Shown here piece by piece: positions 34,686 to 46,005 of a DNA stretch of 64,000 nt. The notes beneath the pieces were generated by a model. It was not told the origin of the DNA, did not search any database, and saw nothing but the letters and a program-made list of their open reading frames with translations. A program made the position numbers and the translations under genes. The stretch's first letter is position 1; the number at the start of each line of letters is the position of its first letter. The stretch is from contig OY987233.1 in assembly GCA_963920705.1 (NCBI GenBank), forward strand, positions 1,973,501 to 2,037,500. The letters run 5' to 3'. The stretch is from Odiellus spinosus. Its lineage: Eukaryota; Arthropoda; Arachnida; Opiliones; Phalangiidae.

Positions 34686-35395
34686 TTATATTTGGTATCC
34701 CCTATAATTATTTGGTTTACGTTAAGAAATTTGTGTTTTTCTGGTTGTTTAGTTTTTGCAAAAGTACGTAAGGTGTATCTAGCGGTCTCTTGGTCTGGAG
34801 TGTAATCGTGTTCGATGTAAATATTTTTCCCTTTTAGGCCCGCTTTTCAAAATGTTAAGTTTTAGATCATAAGAGCCCGCTTTATACACTACATATCTAT
34901 TTTTTCCTGTTTTGAAAATCCCCCTTCTATAGGCTTGACTTGGGTTAACCATAATTTCTACCTTTAGAACATTTTGAAAAAGATCGTTTAATTTCTTTGC
35001 TAAACCCTCTCGAGTTTCGTTTTCATTATCTTGAATTCCTTTAATTATAAGGTTTTCTCTTCGGGCTCTGACCTCGAGATTCTCTGATTTTAAATTTAGG
35101 CTTTTCATTTCTCTAGCCATATCTTTTTTTTTTCATTATTAAATAAATCCTTTATTCTATTTATTTCAAATTCTAATCCCGCTAGATTTGTCACTGTGGT
35201 TTCGAGGTCTACTATCCTAGTTTCCAAATTTGTGGTCGTATACTCTAAACCTGAGAGCTTGGTATTTACCGCTGCTATATTTTCAACTACGACATTTAGT
35301 CTAGTATTCATATGTACTTGGTTATTGTCTATTTTACTATTCATTTTCTTAATTTCATCTAGTATTTGTTTCAGTGTCACTTGTTCATTAGCCAT
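34686..35395 (-). pseudogene. LINE ORF1, coiled-coil RNA-binding protein
   Basis: The Met at 35395 starts a heptad-rich coiled coil (MANEQVTLKQILDEIKKM). A frameshift in an A-run near 35125 passes to a frame with RRENLIIKGI and LNDLFQNVL. A second frameshift near 34850 leads to the C-terminal GKNIYIEHDYTP region, which ends near 34686. This is the trimerising nucleic-acid chaperone type of ORF1. Confidence 0.75.
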
Positions 35396-35406
35396 AGTTT
35401 TAGTTT

Positions 35407-35884
35407 CCCTCTTAAACTCGGGTAAAAACCCGAGTTTTGAAATACTTTGTAAATATAAATTGTAAAGGGAACGGAAGCGTCCAGGGTGGTCTGAGTGACA
35501 GGTAGAGGGAAAGCCAGCGCCACAAGGTCGCGAAGGGATACAACAAAGCCCTGACCATGGAAAAACTCAATCACGCTCGCACTGCCCCATGCTCTAACCC
35601 GTTCCCTAGGCCAAATGGTGGCTTCCTTTTGTATTATAAAAGAAGAACTTTCTTCTTTTAAAATCATTTCTTCAAAAATAACTCCAAAAGAGGAGGTCTA
35701 AACCCAGCGAGTTCTGCTCGAGGAATAAATATGTTTTTCACGGAAACAGTCTCTTTTAATCTAGCCAAGTAAAATAAACCAGGTACCAACACATAGACTA
35801 TTTTTCAGTCGGTAATCTATGTGTATAAATAAATTAGCTCTCCCATTAAAAATTACGGTAGAAACTAAACTGGTAAATTCTATA
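35407..35884 (+). repeat. Partial BEL LTR (478 bp), 5' part missing
   Basis: Nearly identical to 15374-15856, beginning at CTCTTAAACTCGGG and ending at the LTR terminus TTCTATA. The first roughly 165 bp of the LTR are absent where LINE sequence abuts. No internal BEL sequence follows, so it is a truncated solo LTR. Confidence 0.85.
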
Positions 35885-36241
35885 GGGCTAGTTTGTGTAA
35901 TTATCTAACCTAACCTTACCTAACCTTACCTAAAAGGTTACAAGAAAGGCGGTTTGAGCCGGTTTAATCTAATTGAAATATCCTGCTTAAAAACAGACAA
36001 TTCAAACGTTAATTAAGAATGTTTGGTCTAATTTATTGGTTTTTTTTTTTCGTTTTTTTTCGTAACAGAAACTTATTAAATCCCTGACGAAAACGTAATC
36101 TTACCAAACTTAACCTCACTGACTCAACTAAAGTTCAGTCGGGGTGGTAAACATTATTGGGAGACATTGGGCCGAATCCCATTCGAAAGAAAAACCTGCT
36201 CAGTGGTATAATCTTTGCTTAGCCTAACCTAAAATGTGGCT
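35885..36241. other. No gene seen
   Basis: Contains CCTAACCTTA-type repeats at 35910-35933 and T-runs. No coding sequence. Confidence 0.5.
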
Positions 36242-36379
36242 CAAATGTCCCGGCGCCTAAATGTCCAGGCGCCCAAATGTCCCGGCGCCCAAATGGCTCG
36301 GCGTCTAAATGTCCCGGCGTCCAATTGTCCCGGCGTCCAAATGTCCCGGCGCCCAAATGGCACGGCGTCCAAATGTCCA
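36242..36379. repeat. 16 bp minisatellite, about 8.5 units
   Basis: Units of CAAATGTCCCGGCGCC with small variants (GGCTCGGCGTC, GGCACGGCGTC). Related single motifs occur near 14985-15050. Confidence 0.9.
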
Positions 36380-37171
36380 TAGATCGAAATCACACCTTTT
36401 TTTTAATAGAAAATAGCGCTAAATAAGAGTATCTCTAGCTGACTGTAGGTTACCCATAGAAACATAACTGACAACATTATCACCTGGCTAATATGCAAGG
36501 CTATATTTTGGTGTTTTAATTTAAGCACGAAGCCCTAATCAAATTTTTACATCCCCATGACTTTGTGGCAAGAAGAGAAGATGAATGTTGAATCCCAGAG
36601 TGCGGGGTAGATTGCCCTAAAACATCAAATGGGAAGCAGTACCAGTTCAGAAAAAAATGTTTCAGTGATGGGAAGAAATTGTTTTTAAGAAATTCAAAAC
36701 AAATAAAATCCTACAATTTTGAAAAATTAAAAAAAAATTTTTGCACTTTAAAATGGTTTCTCATTGATCATTCATTTAAAATTCAAAGTAGATAGCCTGT
36801 GAGGCCAAAAATATAAAATTTTCAGAATTTTTGAAGGTGACGCTCAAGTCTCAAATTTGCCCCCTATGAGACCCCAAAAATTGAAATTATCTCGTTCTGT
36901 AATTTTATTCCTAGTGTTTTTGTCTTCAAATTCGTATTCAGCACCTCTTTTTCGTCTATAATACGAATTTTAAATAATTTAAGTCTATTAATTCTCAAGA
37001 TATTAGAAAAAACCCAATTTGAAAATTTAAAATCCAAATTTATGCAAAAAAATTAAAATTTGTGAAATAATTTTTTTTGGAATCTGCAACTTCGTAAATA
37101 TCAGTTTCTTACGCTTATATATCTCTAGAAAAATAATGGTCGAAATTTAAAATTTGGCCCTTTTACGTCAA
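36380..37171. other. No gene seen
   Basis: AT-rich, with homopolymer A and T runs and no coding signal on either strand. Its last three bases, CAA at 37169-37171, are the target duplication of the next MITE. Confidence 0.5.
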
Positions 37172-37943
37172 GGGACTGTCCATAAACTACGTCACACGGT
37201 TTAGGGGAGGGAGGGGGTTTGTCTCTCTGTGATGGGCTGTGGCGCAAGGGGGTAGGGAGTACATCGCTCTGTTACGTCACATTTGTTTTTTTGTAATACA
37301 ATTTCTAAAAAGTGTTCCCACGGTATCCTCCCATTACGCGTGGGAAAGGCGTCGTTTTTAGCTACATAAAAAGTGTAGCTATTAGATTCGGTGGTTCACC
37401 GCCGTTGGAAATGAAGAAAATCAAGTAGTCGCGTATTGTTACTTGAAAAACGCAAATACCCCTTTTGACAGGCAGTGTTTGTGATTGTGAAAAGAGCGAA
37501 GACGAAGGAAATATGAAAAAGGTCAAAGGCGAAGGGTATGGCAAAAGGGCCTAGATAAAGTTAGAACCTCTCTCTTTTATGTAGCCCAAGATGTTAACTG
37601 CGCATTTTTGGTGCGCACCGTGACAAAACATTACAGAAACGAGAGAGGAAAACTACGTCATCTTCAGACTATTAACGGAGGGGTTCAGGTATACGGGTCG
37701 CCGTTCCATCCCACTAAATATACGTCCTCTCCCTCCTTCTCTAGCATGCTCGAAAAAGGATGCGCATTAGAAATTATACTAACAAGCATTAAAGATGGAT
37801 ATATTTTAGGGGGGGTTGGCGTGGTTCGTGTGACGTACACTATAAGGGGAGGGGTTCACTGGTTCGTGACGATAGTGTGACGATGGGGGAAAGGGAGTTT
37901 AAAAATTGGACTTTTTCGCGTGACGTAGTTTATGGACAGTCCC
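37172..37943. mobile_element. 0.77 kb MITE with GGGACTGTCC ends and CAA target duplication
   Basis: The inverted termini are GGGACTGTCCATAAACTACG followed by TCAC. They are flanked on both sides by CAA (37169-37171 and 37944-37946). The interior contains two inversely arranged CACCG/CGGTG stretches and small frames with no recognisable domain. Confidence 0.8.
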
Positions 37944-38585
37944 CAAGTCGAATTCACATGGATTGACCTAGGGAGAGGAACGGCCACCTCATGTTATAAC
38001 TTGCGTCGTTTAAAGTCAGCTTCTGCTTAAATTCAATTCCCCCTTTGTTTCCCCCCTTTGCTGATACGTATTTTCTAATGCGCATCCTTTTTCGTGCACG
38101 CTACGTGTAACACTCGTGACTCCATGCTAGAGAAGGAGCGAGCTATGGATTTTCTCAGCAGGGGTGCCAATTTACAATAAGGTTTCGATTCCACCACAGT
38201 TTTCACCGCGTAAATATTTACCTTATCCGTTATCCTTACGAATAGTTTATTTATTGGGATATTGAGCGCCTCGCTATACGCGCGCTGATCATCACGTTTG
38301 GTGACCATTCGCCTGCAGCTGGTTCACTATCTGTGGTTCACCTTAATTTGGCAGCGCGTATAAACCTACTCTTTCCTTTATTTCTAAGAATTGTTTACTT
38401 AGAAATGTAAGGAGGGTTATTGAAAGAGGGTCCCCAAATTCATGTTGTACGAAATTTGTCACCCGCGAATAAAAGGATGACCTTTTACCATTACAATCCG
38501 TGAGAGAGCGGATTAAAACACTCCCCAAGCCCACTCTTCCAGGGAAATCCGAAATTATTCAGGTGCAGCTAAGGCGCCTAGGATA
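37944..38585. other. No gene seen; dispersed repeat at 38215-38330
   Basis: The block with TACGCGCGCTGATC and TTGGTGACCATT recurs, diverged, at 55245-55325. Small minus-strand frames here have no recognisable domain. Confidence 0.5.
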
Positions 38586-38750
38586 TTCGCCTCCGCCAAA
38601 GAGTGACGCGCCACCTAGCGGTATTTTAGGAAAGCTTTACAACGGGGTACGCATACTGCTCTTTCTCTAGTTCCGCACTGAAAGTTGCGTTAGGCTTAAG
38701 GTTTTTATTTTTGACTTGGTTTGGTTATTTATTTATTAATTATTAAACGC

Positions 38751-38905
38751 ATGGCACCCAGTAAGAAGTATTGCTGTGTTCCACAGTGTAATTCTAGGAA
38801 AAAAAAATAACATTCCAGGATTAGGTAGGCATAGCTTTCCTAAAGATATAAAATTGCGTTATTAATGACAACGCGTCCTAAAGATAGGGCAAAATATCTC
38901 AAATA
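38751..38905 (+). pseudogene. THAP N-terminal part of copy 2 transposase
   Basis: Starts MAPSKKYCCVPQCNS, as in copy 1, with the same nine-A frameshift. It adds a stop (TTA TTAATG) where copy 1 reads on. The inner ISL2EU element cuts it at 38905. Confidence 0.8.
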
Positions 38906-39044
38906 GGGTCTTGGCTTAAGTGCGTAATAACACGTCACATTAGTAGTAAAGCGACACCCAGTAGCGATTGCTTGCACTTTTAAATTACAGCAGCCATGAT
39001 GGTATGTTTTACTTGAACTTGTAGGTGTTTAAAACGTTATTAAT

Positions 39045-41096
39045 ATGGTTCAGAGATGTTGTGTGAAGGGATGTGGGAGCTTAACCGGTGATTTAAATGA
39101 AAGAGGGGACAAAATTAAATACCATAGAATACCGCGAGTAATAAATAACCAGTGTGAAAAAACACAAATTTTATCGGAAAGAAGACATCGGCAGTGGGTT
39201 AAAAAGCTAAGGCTTACAACTGTAAGGGAGCATACAAGGGTGTGCTCAAATCACTTTTACTCAGGTATTTTTTTATCTTACTGATTCAAATTCTCTTCAA
39301 AAAATGAATTAGAAATTTTCAGGATCCCCTGCTTATCTCTTTGATGAGTCCAATCCTGATTGGGTCCCTGTTAGACTTTTAAATAGAGGCAAGAAAAATG
39401 TTATCGAGGATGCAAAACTTAAGTCTCGATTTAATCGTTATAAAAGGAGAATTAATAGATCAAAATCGAAAATAAGTAAGTTCTTTACAATCAAAGCTTG
39501 TTATTTGAAAAACTTATATTCATTTCCTGTTAATTTCAAAAAGAAGCGGCAGTTACAGTATCTTTAGAAACATTTACACAAGCTTCGTATTCAACGATCA
39601 CTTCCCTTGATGAGGAATTAGTTGTAACTAACAAGGAGGCATCGTTTGCGGCTCCTGAGGGATCATTGTTTGCGGCTCCTGAGGGATCATCTTTTGCGAC
39701 TACTGAGGGATCATCGTTTGCTACGACTGAGGGATTATCATTTGCGAATACTGAGGGATCATCTTTTCTGACCGAGGACTCGTCGCTTATGACTGATTTT
39801 CTATCAATCCCCTCCTCTGAAACTTCAATTATCTTAAACAGTACCAGCATAGAAGATTCGGGGGTGGTTTTAAATAACTTTGTTAAGCAACCTAAGCCCC
39901 AAAAACAGAAACTACAAATGAAGAGTGTTTATGTACAAACAGATAATTGTTCCGTAAATTTTTCAACGCAAACTGAAAACCTCTATGTAGACGAAAGTGC
40001 CCAAACATTTGCAAGACTTTGCGACTGTGTTTTATTCGAAAATGCTACATTAGAGTTAAGAAAAGCTGAATCCCTAATTAAGGAATTAAGGGCAAAAATA
40101 CAGGAAAAGGAAAATCTACTTTTGAGTTATCAAAATGAAATGCAAGAGAAAATTTCTAACTTAGCTAGCATACGTGATCAATTAGAAATTAAAAGTTTTT
40201 CCGAGATGTCATTTCTAGGTAACAATGAAAAAGTTAAATTTTACACAGGGCTAGAAACGTATGATTACCTAATGGAAATTTTTAATGAAGTAAAACCTTA
40301 TTTATTTCAAAATTCAAAACTATCAGGGTTCCAACAGGTTGTTCTGACTTTAATGAAGTTAAGGCTCGCTAGCCTGAATAGAGATTTAGCTTATCGTTTT
40401 TATGTTTCGGAAAGAACTGTTGGAATGATTTTTTATAATACTTTAGATGCTTTATCAACGCGACTAGCTAAGTATATTTATTGGCCTGAAAGAAATATCT
40501 TACAAGCAACTATGCCGATTTCTTTTCGTGAACATTTTGACACTAAAGTTGCGGTTATAATAGACTGTTTTGAAATATTCACGGTAAAACCATCTAGTGT
40601 AATTGGACAGGCAGAGACCTGGTCCAATTATAAACATCATAATACAGTGAAATTTCTTATTGGCATCACGCCTCAAGGTACTGTAAGTTTCTTGTCAAAA
40701 GGATGGGGAGGTCGTGTAAGCGATAACTATCTTACAGAAAATTGTAAATTTTTAGAAAAATTACTACCCGGTGATGTAGTTTTAGCCGATAGAGGGTTTA
40801 ATATTGAAGATTCAGTAGGGCTTTATTACGCTACCGTTAAACTTCCAACCTTTACTAAAAGTAAAAAGCAATTAGACCCAAGTGCTATAGAAGATACGAG
40901 AAAAATTGCTAATGTTAGAATACATGTTGAAAGAGTGATTGGTCATGTTCGTCAGAAATATTCTATTTTGCATAATAAAATACCTATTGAGCTATTGCAT
41001 GGTTCACCAGAGGAAGATCAAGCCAGCATTGACAAAATAGCTTTGGTATCATGCACTCTCGTGGAGCTATGCCCATCAGTTGTGTCATTTGAATAG
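39045..41096 (+). CDS. THAP-DDE_4 transposase of ISL2EU, three exons, intact
   Basis: Exons are 39045-39264, 39323-39475 and 39544-41096, with GT-AG introns of 58 and 68 nt; joined they give an open frame of 641 residues. In order: a THAP zinc finger (MVQRCCVKGCGS, WVKKLRL, VCSNHFYSG), a basic linker, a Ser/Glu/Gly-rich repeat (39640-39770), a coiled coil (about 40040-40190), a helical DNA-binding region, and the DDE_Tnp_4 core. The core has AVIIDCFE, GRVSDNY, VLADRGFN and HVERVIG, so all catalytic acids appear present. It should bind the GGGTCTTGGC ends and excise and insert the element at TA. Splice sites are inferred from frame continuity. Confidence 0.85.
39640..39770 (+). repeat. 24 bp coding tandem repeat in the transposase
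   Basis: Five units encoding variants of FA(A/T)(P/T)EGSS in a low-complexity linker between the THAP and DDE domains. Confidence 0.85.
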
Positions 41097-41120
41097 GGAA
41101 CTAATCATCTCCCTACTGGG

Positions 41121-41221
41121 TATACATAGTTTTCACTAGACCTATTCTTCAGTTTGTGCTCACAAATTGTTGGCAAATCTGGGGGAACGGCGTACACCCC
41201 CACTAGTGAATACTATGTATA
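41121..41221. mobile_element. 101 bp MITE-like element
   Basis: Ends TATACATAGTTTTCACTAG and, inverted, CTAGTGAATACTATGTATA. A related longer copy is at 55658-55852. It lies between the convergent gene ends of the ISL2EU element. Confidence 0.65.
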
Positions 41222-41307
41222 GAATCATCTCTAACAGTGTTAATTTTTAATACAAAGTGTTAATTGTTAATAAAAAGAATGAAGTATAACAAAACATCAG
41301 GTACTTT

Positions 41308-43636
41308 TTATTTTGTAATTTTACATTTTTTTTTTCGCGGTTTACGAGCCAATGAACAGTCTGGGCAATACCATTTTTTTTTCTTAGGAGGTATGGTTAT
41401 TTTTAGACACCTTAAGTGAAACCATTGAATTACGCAGTTTTCTTCATCACAGCCAATCGTCTTAGATCCATCATCTTCTCCCCTACAATAACAGGATATT
41501 TCATGGCTAGTTTTGCTACTACTAGAACGATCACACTTTTGATTCAGATTAATTTTGCTTGGGCTTAGGATACTTGGATTTATTGCACTTGTTGTTTGAA
41601 ACATTTTTAAAGGAGATCTAAGGTACGGACTAGGTGATATCACAGAATTTGTTTTAGGTGGACTTTGAATGAACTGGCTTGTTGACGTAGAGGTTTTAGG
41701 TGGATTTTGGATGAACTGACTAGTTGACGTAGATGTTTGGCATGGATTTTTAATTAACTGGCTAGTTGCTGTTGACGTAGAGGTTTTAGGTTGAATTTTA
41801 ATTAACTGGCTAGTTGACGTAGATGTTTGGCATGGATTTTTAATCAACTGGCTAGTTGTCGTAGATGGTTTGGGTGGACTTCGAATGAACTGGCTAGTTG
41901 ATGTTGGGCGTGGTGTTTTGACAGGACTTAGTTTCGTAGATGCAGTTGCATTATTTTTTGAGAAGAATTTGCCAAAAAGCTCGGGCAATATTGCGCAGTT
42001 AAATAAGGTTTCTACTTTGGCAACGTTTACATCCCAAAAATCCTTATCAGGTAAAATCCTTTCAACGTGGCAATCTACTTCAGTCCACACAACAAAATCA
42101 CCATAAAGGGCATTGGAAATAAATATTTGCACTTGATAATAATATGCATGATTGGTTTTGAGTTCATAGCCAGAATCTGTTTCCTTCAAACATGAGTTTG
42201 GGGATTTTGCTTTGTATGATTGATTTTTCATGGTGAATGGACACTTTACTTCAAGTACACCGTTTCCACAACAATCACACGAAATAACACCATCAGGAGA
42301 GACCCCTAAAAAAGGATACTCTTTTTTTAAGATCAAACCTGATTCTTGCACGACTAAATTCACAGGTTTGTCTTTAAACATTTGAAGATAAAGCTTTTTA
42401 ACAGGTCCTTCCTTTGATAAGCCCCAACTGGTAGCTTCTGTTGTAAAAGATTGGCTGGCTGGATAACAAATAGCCACTATTAAAGATATGGAAGGTTGGG
42501 ATGGATTGGTGTGGCATGCTCTTTTAAAATTTGATGCTGTAATCCTTCCAGCACGTACTCTTTGCCGAAGTCTGCTTTTAGATTGCAGTTTAGTTTCTCT
42601 TTCAACTCGTGTAATTTGGTTGCTAGTCAATTTAATTTCTAACTTTTTGCAAGCATTCAAAAGTTCGTTGAATGGGAGGGCTGCATTTTCCCCCGTGTAG
42701 AAATTAGGTAGAAAAAAATGGATATTTATCATCTAAGCACTTAGGCTTAAAATGGGGAAGCGTCCTAAAGATTGCGGCACGGCTGTCAATTTCAAAAAGT
42801 CTCTGGTTTCTTGCATTAAATTCTTCCAAGCTCATGCTTGGAATTTGTTTTTGCTTTTTAATGTTTGTTTTTGGCTGTACATTTGACGCACCTTTATCGA
42901 AATCTAAAGTCTTATCCAATAATCTTTGCTTCGCTTTAGCAGAAATCAAGTTCAATTGCGAAACTGGAGCATATGTAACGTCTTTCATAGTTGGTACCTT
43001 CCAATATGCTTTTTTCCCCGTAACTGTCACAACCTCTCTGTATCGGACGGCGTATTCTATGTAGAATAGCAGAGCGGCAACATGGCTACAACATTTATCC
43101 AGCCCTGCCATGCATCTGCAGTGGCCAGATTGGAAAGCCCCATCCTTATTAGAAATAATCCATGTTTTTAGTGGAGTATCCCTTAATCTCTGAGAATGTA
43201 AAACCTATAGCAGAAACATTGCATTGTAATTCTTATAATACCTCTATCTGAGATGCAAACTTACCCTGCATTTTACTACAACATTCTCGATTTTCTTGAC
43301 AGCAACTTGTTGCACAAATCCGCAAACGAATTGATTGTACGCGTCTAGACTTTTATAATTTTTTAATTGGGTAAATGTGAACGGCGAAACACCAGAAATA
43401 AGGTAGTTAAAAATATCTGGATATGAGATTGGTGGGAGATGTTCGAAATTTGTGCTTAGGCCTTGAACAGGATTTTCTATTAAAAATACCCATTCATTTT
43501 TCTTGAGTTTATATGGATCTATCCCATTAATATGGGAAATTTTATCTATATATCGTTTTTTTATATCCGGAGTTAATAAATCAAAATAGGTTTTGCTGGA
43601 AACCTTTCCTGATGATACTGTCTTATCGTTATTCAT
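41308..43636 (-). CDS. SWIM-YqaJ-PHD nuclease partner of ISL2EU, one homopolymer frameshift
   Basis: Exon 1 is 43636-43265 and exon 2 is 43189-41308, joined in frame across a 75 nt GT-AG intron. In order: an N-terminal region (TYFDLLTPDIKKRYIDKI), a SWIM zinc finger (HCRCMAGLDKCCSHVAAL), and a YqaJ-type nuclease (RVRAGRITASNF, GVSPDGVISCDC, LEVKCPF). A TSTSQLIKNP repeat linker and a C-terminal PHD finger (CYCRGEDDGSK, then WFHLRCLK and WYCPDCS) follow. A run of seven T on the coding strand (42712-42718) shifts the frame between SWIM and nuclease. YqaJ nucleases resemble lambda exonuclease. The role in transposition is not established, and the frameshift may be real or a sequencing error. Confidence 0.8.
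41660..41900 (-). repeat. Coding tandem repeat in the nuclease linker
   Basis: About seven units of roughly 33-39 bp encoding variants of KTSTSTSQ(L/F)I(K/Q)NPP between the nuclease and PHD domains. Confidence 0.8.
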
Positions 43637-43654
43637 GATAAACCTAGGTTAAAC

Positions 43655-43936
43655 CAAGGAGGATCAGAGAAGGAGAGGAAATGTGGGGCTGCGTTGAGTT
43701 AGAGAGAGAAGAGCCAACCTCCCACTCGGGTGGAAAGGGGGGATAGGATATTCTCGAGGTAAACTGTTGTCACGTGGTCGCTAGCTAGCGCGTCTCATAA
43801 AGGATTCGTTTTACCCACGCGACAACATTTTACCACGAAACGTCTCTACCCCCGTTCTCCCAGAGTGGGAGTTTAGGCCGACGCAGTAGGAACCGCGCCG
43901 TCCCCACATTTCCTCTCCTTCTCTGATCCTCCTTGG
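43655..43936. mobile_element. 282 bp MITE, same family as 12172-12472
   Basis: Ends CAAGGAGGATCAGAGAAGGA and, inverted, the same. Flanks TTAAAC and CTAAAC suggest a duplicated target of about 6 bp. The central TTGTCACGTGG block is shared with the other copy, in opposite orientation. Confidence 0.8.
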
Positions 43937-44068
43937 CTAAACATCCCCTATAAAAATATCATAATGGCCGACTGGTAAACAAACCAAATCTTACCTAGGT
44001 GGCGCTGTTATTTTGATTACGTTCCACCATGCTAACCCCTATTTTATCCCCTTAGTGCCAAGACCCTA

Positions 44069-45326
44069 TTACAGGGATGTGTGTAGTTTACATTTCAACA
44101 AGTCTGATGATTTTTTTCCTGGTAAGTGGTTGTTATTTTTAAACTTAAAGTTAAGTACTGGAGTTAAATCGGATTCGTTTATACAGATTTGCCAGCAGGA
44201 AAAAGGAAACTGAAGCGTGGAACTTGCCCTTCGAAGTGTTTGAATAATTTAACGCATGAAAAAAAGATATCCGAAGATATGAGAAGGAAATATAACGAAA
44301 GGAAGGAAAGGGCTGAAAACCGATGTAAACATTTTAAAAGTGACGGAGAACCTTTGAATCCTAGTGAATTAATTAAAGAAATTGAAAATACGACGGAATC
44401 CGCTGTTGCTGAAGAAAATGAAATTATGCCTTTACTTCGACTAGAAAGTAAAGAAGCTTCAGTGCAAGTCAATACCTATTTATTGCAAACCTTCAGTATT
44501 ATGAATTCTGTTAAAACTGAAAAGGATTTAGGCCGTATGACTGGTATCTCCAATTACAAATTATTTCATGCCATAGTGGAATCTATGACCACGTTAATTA
44601 ATTTCAAAGCTCAAATCCCAGTAGAAGGACTCGCTCTTCTCGTCTTAATGAAAATGAAGCTCAACTTGTCTTACTGCGTAATTGCTACTATGTTTAATAT
44701 TTCCGAAACCAGTTGCCGCAGATATTTTAGACAAACTGTATTTATCGTCGCTGATGTGTTAAAATGTGCCATCGAGTGGCCCTCCAAAGAAGAAACTCTT
44801 AAAAGCATGCCACAATGTTTTAAAGGCTTTGAAAAAACTATAGTAGTGTTGGACTGTACTGAAATGCCAATAGAGAAACCAAAATGCCTTAAATGTAGAA
44901 TACTATCTTACTCTTATTGATCGGAGTGTCTCCCGCAGGGTTGATCATATTTTTGAGTACCACTTATGGAGGGAGAGCATCTGATAAATTTATTACTATT
45001 GACAGTAAAGTTCTAGATAAGTTGACACCCTACATAGACGATGCATGGTAGACAAAGGTTTTAGAATCGAAAAAGAATGCTTAGATAAAGGGATTGAAAT
45101 TTTTATTCCGCCGTTTCTAAAAAAAGACAAACAATTTACGGAATCAAAATCTTTGCAAAACTTAAAAATAGCAAAGGCAAGAGTGCACGTAGAAAGATTT
45201 AAGCTATTCAGTATTTTTAACAAAACAATGGATTGGGAAATGACATCTTTCATTAATCCCATGATTAATATAGCCGCTGGTATTGTTAACTTGTCTTCAC
45301 CAATATTGAACGAAGTCAGATTTTAA
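44069..45326 (+). pseudogene. Copy 2 transposase, THAP end and DDE core
   Basis: Resumes the THAP domain (VCSLHFNKSDDFFP), then a 65 nt intron (44122-44186), DLPAGKRKLKRGTCPSKC and the DDE core. A 28 bp deletion at 44919 (between ATTG repeats) removes part of the core and stops the frame. The downstream MVDKGF segment (45045-45326) has the same upstream frameshift as copy 1. Confidence 0.85.
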
Positions 45327-45444
45327 TTAAGAAAAAGAAAATGTAATTTGATTAATAGTCAAGTTTGTTTTTAAAAATGTGATTAATGGTCATGTTTGTT
45401 TTTATTATTATTTAAAGGGAGGATGACAAAATTATATATTTGAT

Positions 45445-46005
45445 TTATGTCAATTTTGGTAGTAAGAAATTGAAATAAATGTATTGTAGTTTTTCAAGCA
45501 ATTTTGAAATGAAATCTGAGTCTTTGTCTACTACCGTGACTAATATGTCGTTGTTTTTTTTGCTGTAGGTAACCAAGTGAGAAAACTCCAAATTTAAAAT
45601 AGCCATGCCCAGCTGAATCTGTCCGTAATATTTGTGCTTTTTCTTTAAAACATGATTGTCTCCTTCAACTTTCAAATATGGAATCTGTTTTTGTTCAATT
45701 AACTCCGCAATTGAAAGTGACGCTCCTTTCGTAGGGCACTTTATTTCTAGTAGCATGCTAGGTTTGCCATTTTCAAAAACAACCCCATCAGGACTGAAAG
45801 CTAGCCACGGTGTAATGGGATTAATAACAACGCCGTAGGATTTTAGATCGTAGTCGTAAACCTCCACGTATCGAGTAATCGCTAGCTGTTCAGTGTCATT
45901 TCCATATTGCGTACTTTTGTTACACTTAAAATTGAAAGATTTTAAATGTTTTTCGATTTTTAACAACCAGTCACCCTCTTTCTTTTCTGTATATGTATAT
46001 ATCGC
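45445..46005 (-). pseudogene. Copy 2 nuclease, YqaJ C-terminal part
   Basis: Frame with WLAFSPDGVVFE, LLEIKCP and KKHKYYGQIQLGMAI, the YqaJ core, ending DILVTVVDKDSDFISKLLEK. Its upstream side (46005) meets the P-like element; the frame continues on the far side at 53989. The YqaJ active-site pattern (PDG, then E-x-K) is visible. Confidence 0.85.

Larger units (their letters stand above)
26962..35400 (-). mobile_element. Non-LTR retrotransposon (Jockey/CR1-like), split by a DNA transposon
   Basis: Read from 35400 leftward: ORF1, endonuclease, then (after a 4.7 kb insertion at 28935-33580) reverse transcriptase, a 3' UTR and a TAA-repeat tail (26962-26998). Without the insertion the element is about 3.8 kb. 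Several frameshifts and one nonsense change make it inactive. Confidence 0.85.
38906..44066 (+). mobile_element. Nearly intact ISL2EU transposon (second subfamily)
   Basis: The termini are GGGTCTTGGC and GCCAAGACCC, both flanked by TA (38904-38905, 44067-44068). The 5,161 bp element has a plus-strand THAP-DDE transposase and a convergent minus-strand SWIM-YqaJ-PHD nuclease. A MITE (43655-43936) sits between the nuclease start and the right end, and a smaller one (41121-41221) lies between the two gene ends. Confidence 0.88.

Noticed and set aside
37608-37880. 90-codon frame inside the GGGACTGTCC MITE.
   Set aside because: No recognisable domain, low-complexity Gly/Val content, and it lies in a non-autonomous element.
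38904-44068. AT rather than TA as the target duplication of the inner ISL2EU element.
   Set aside because: Both readings fit the immediate flanks within one base, but TA matches the rule for ISL2EU and the outer copy.
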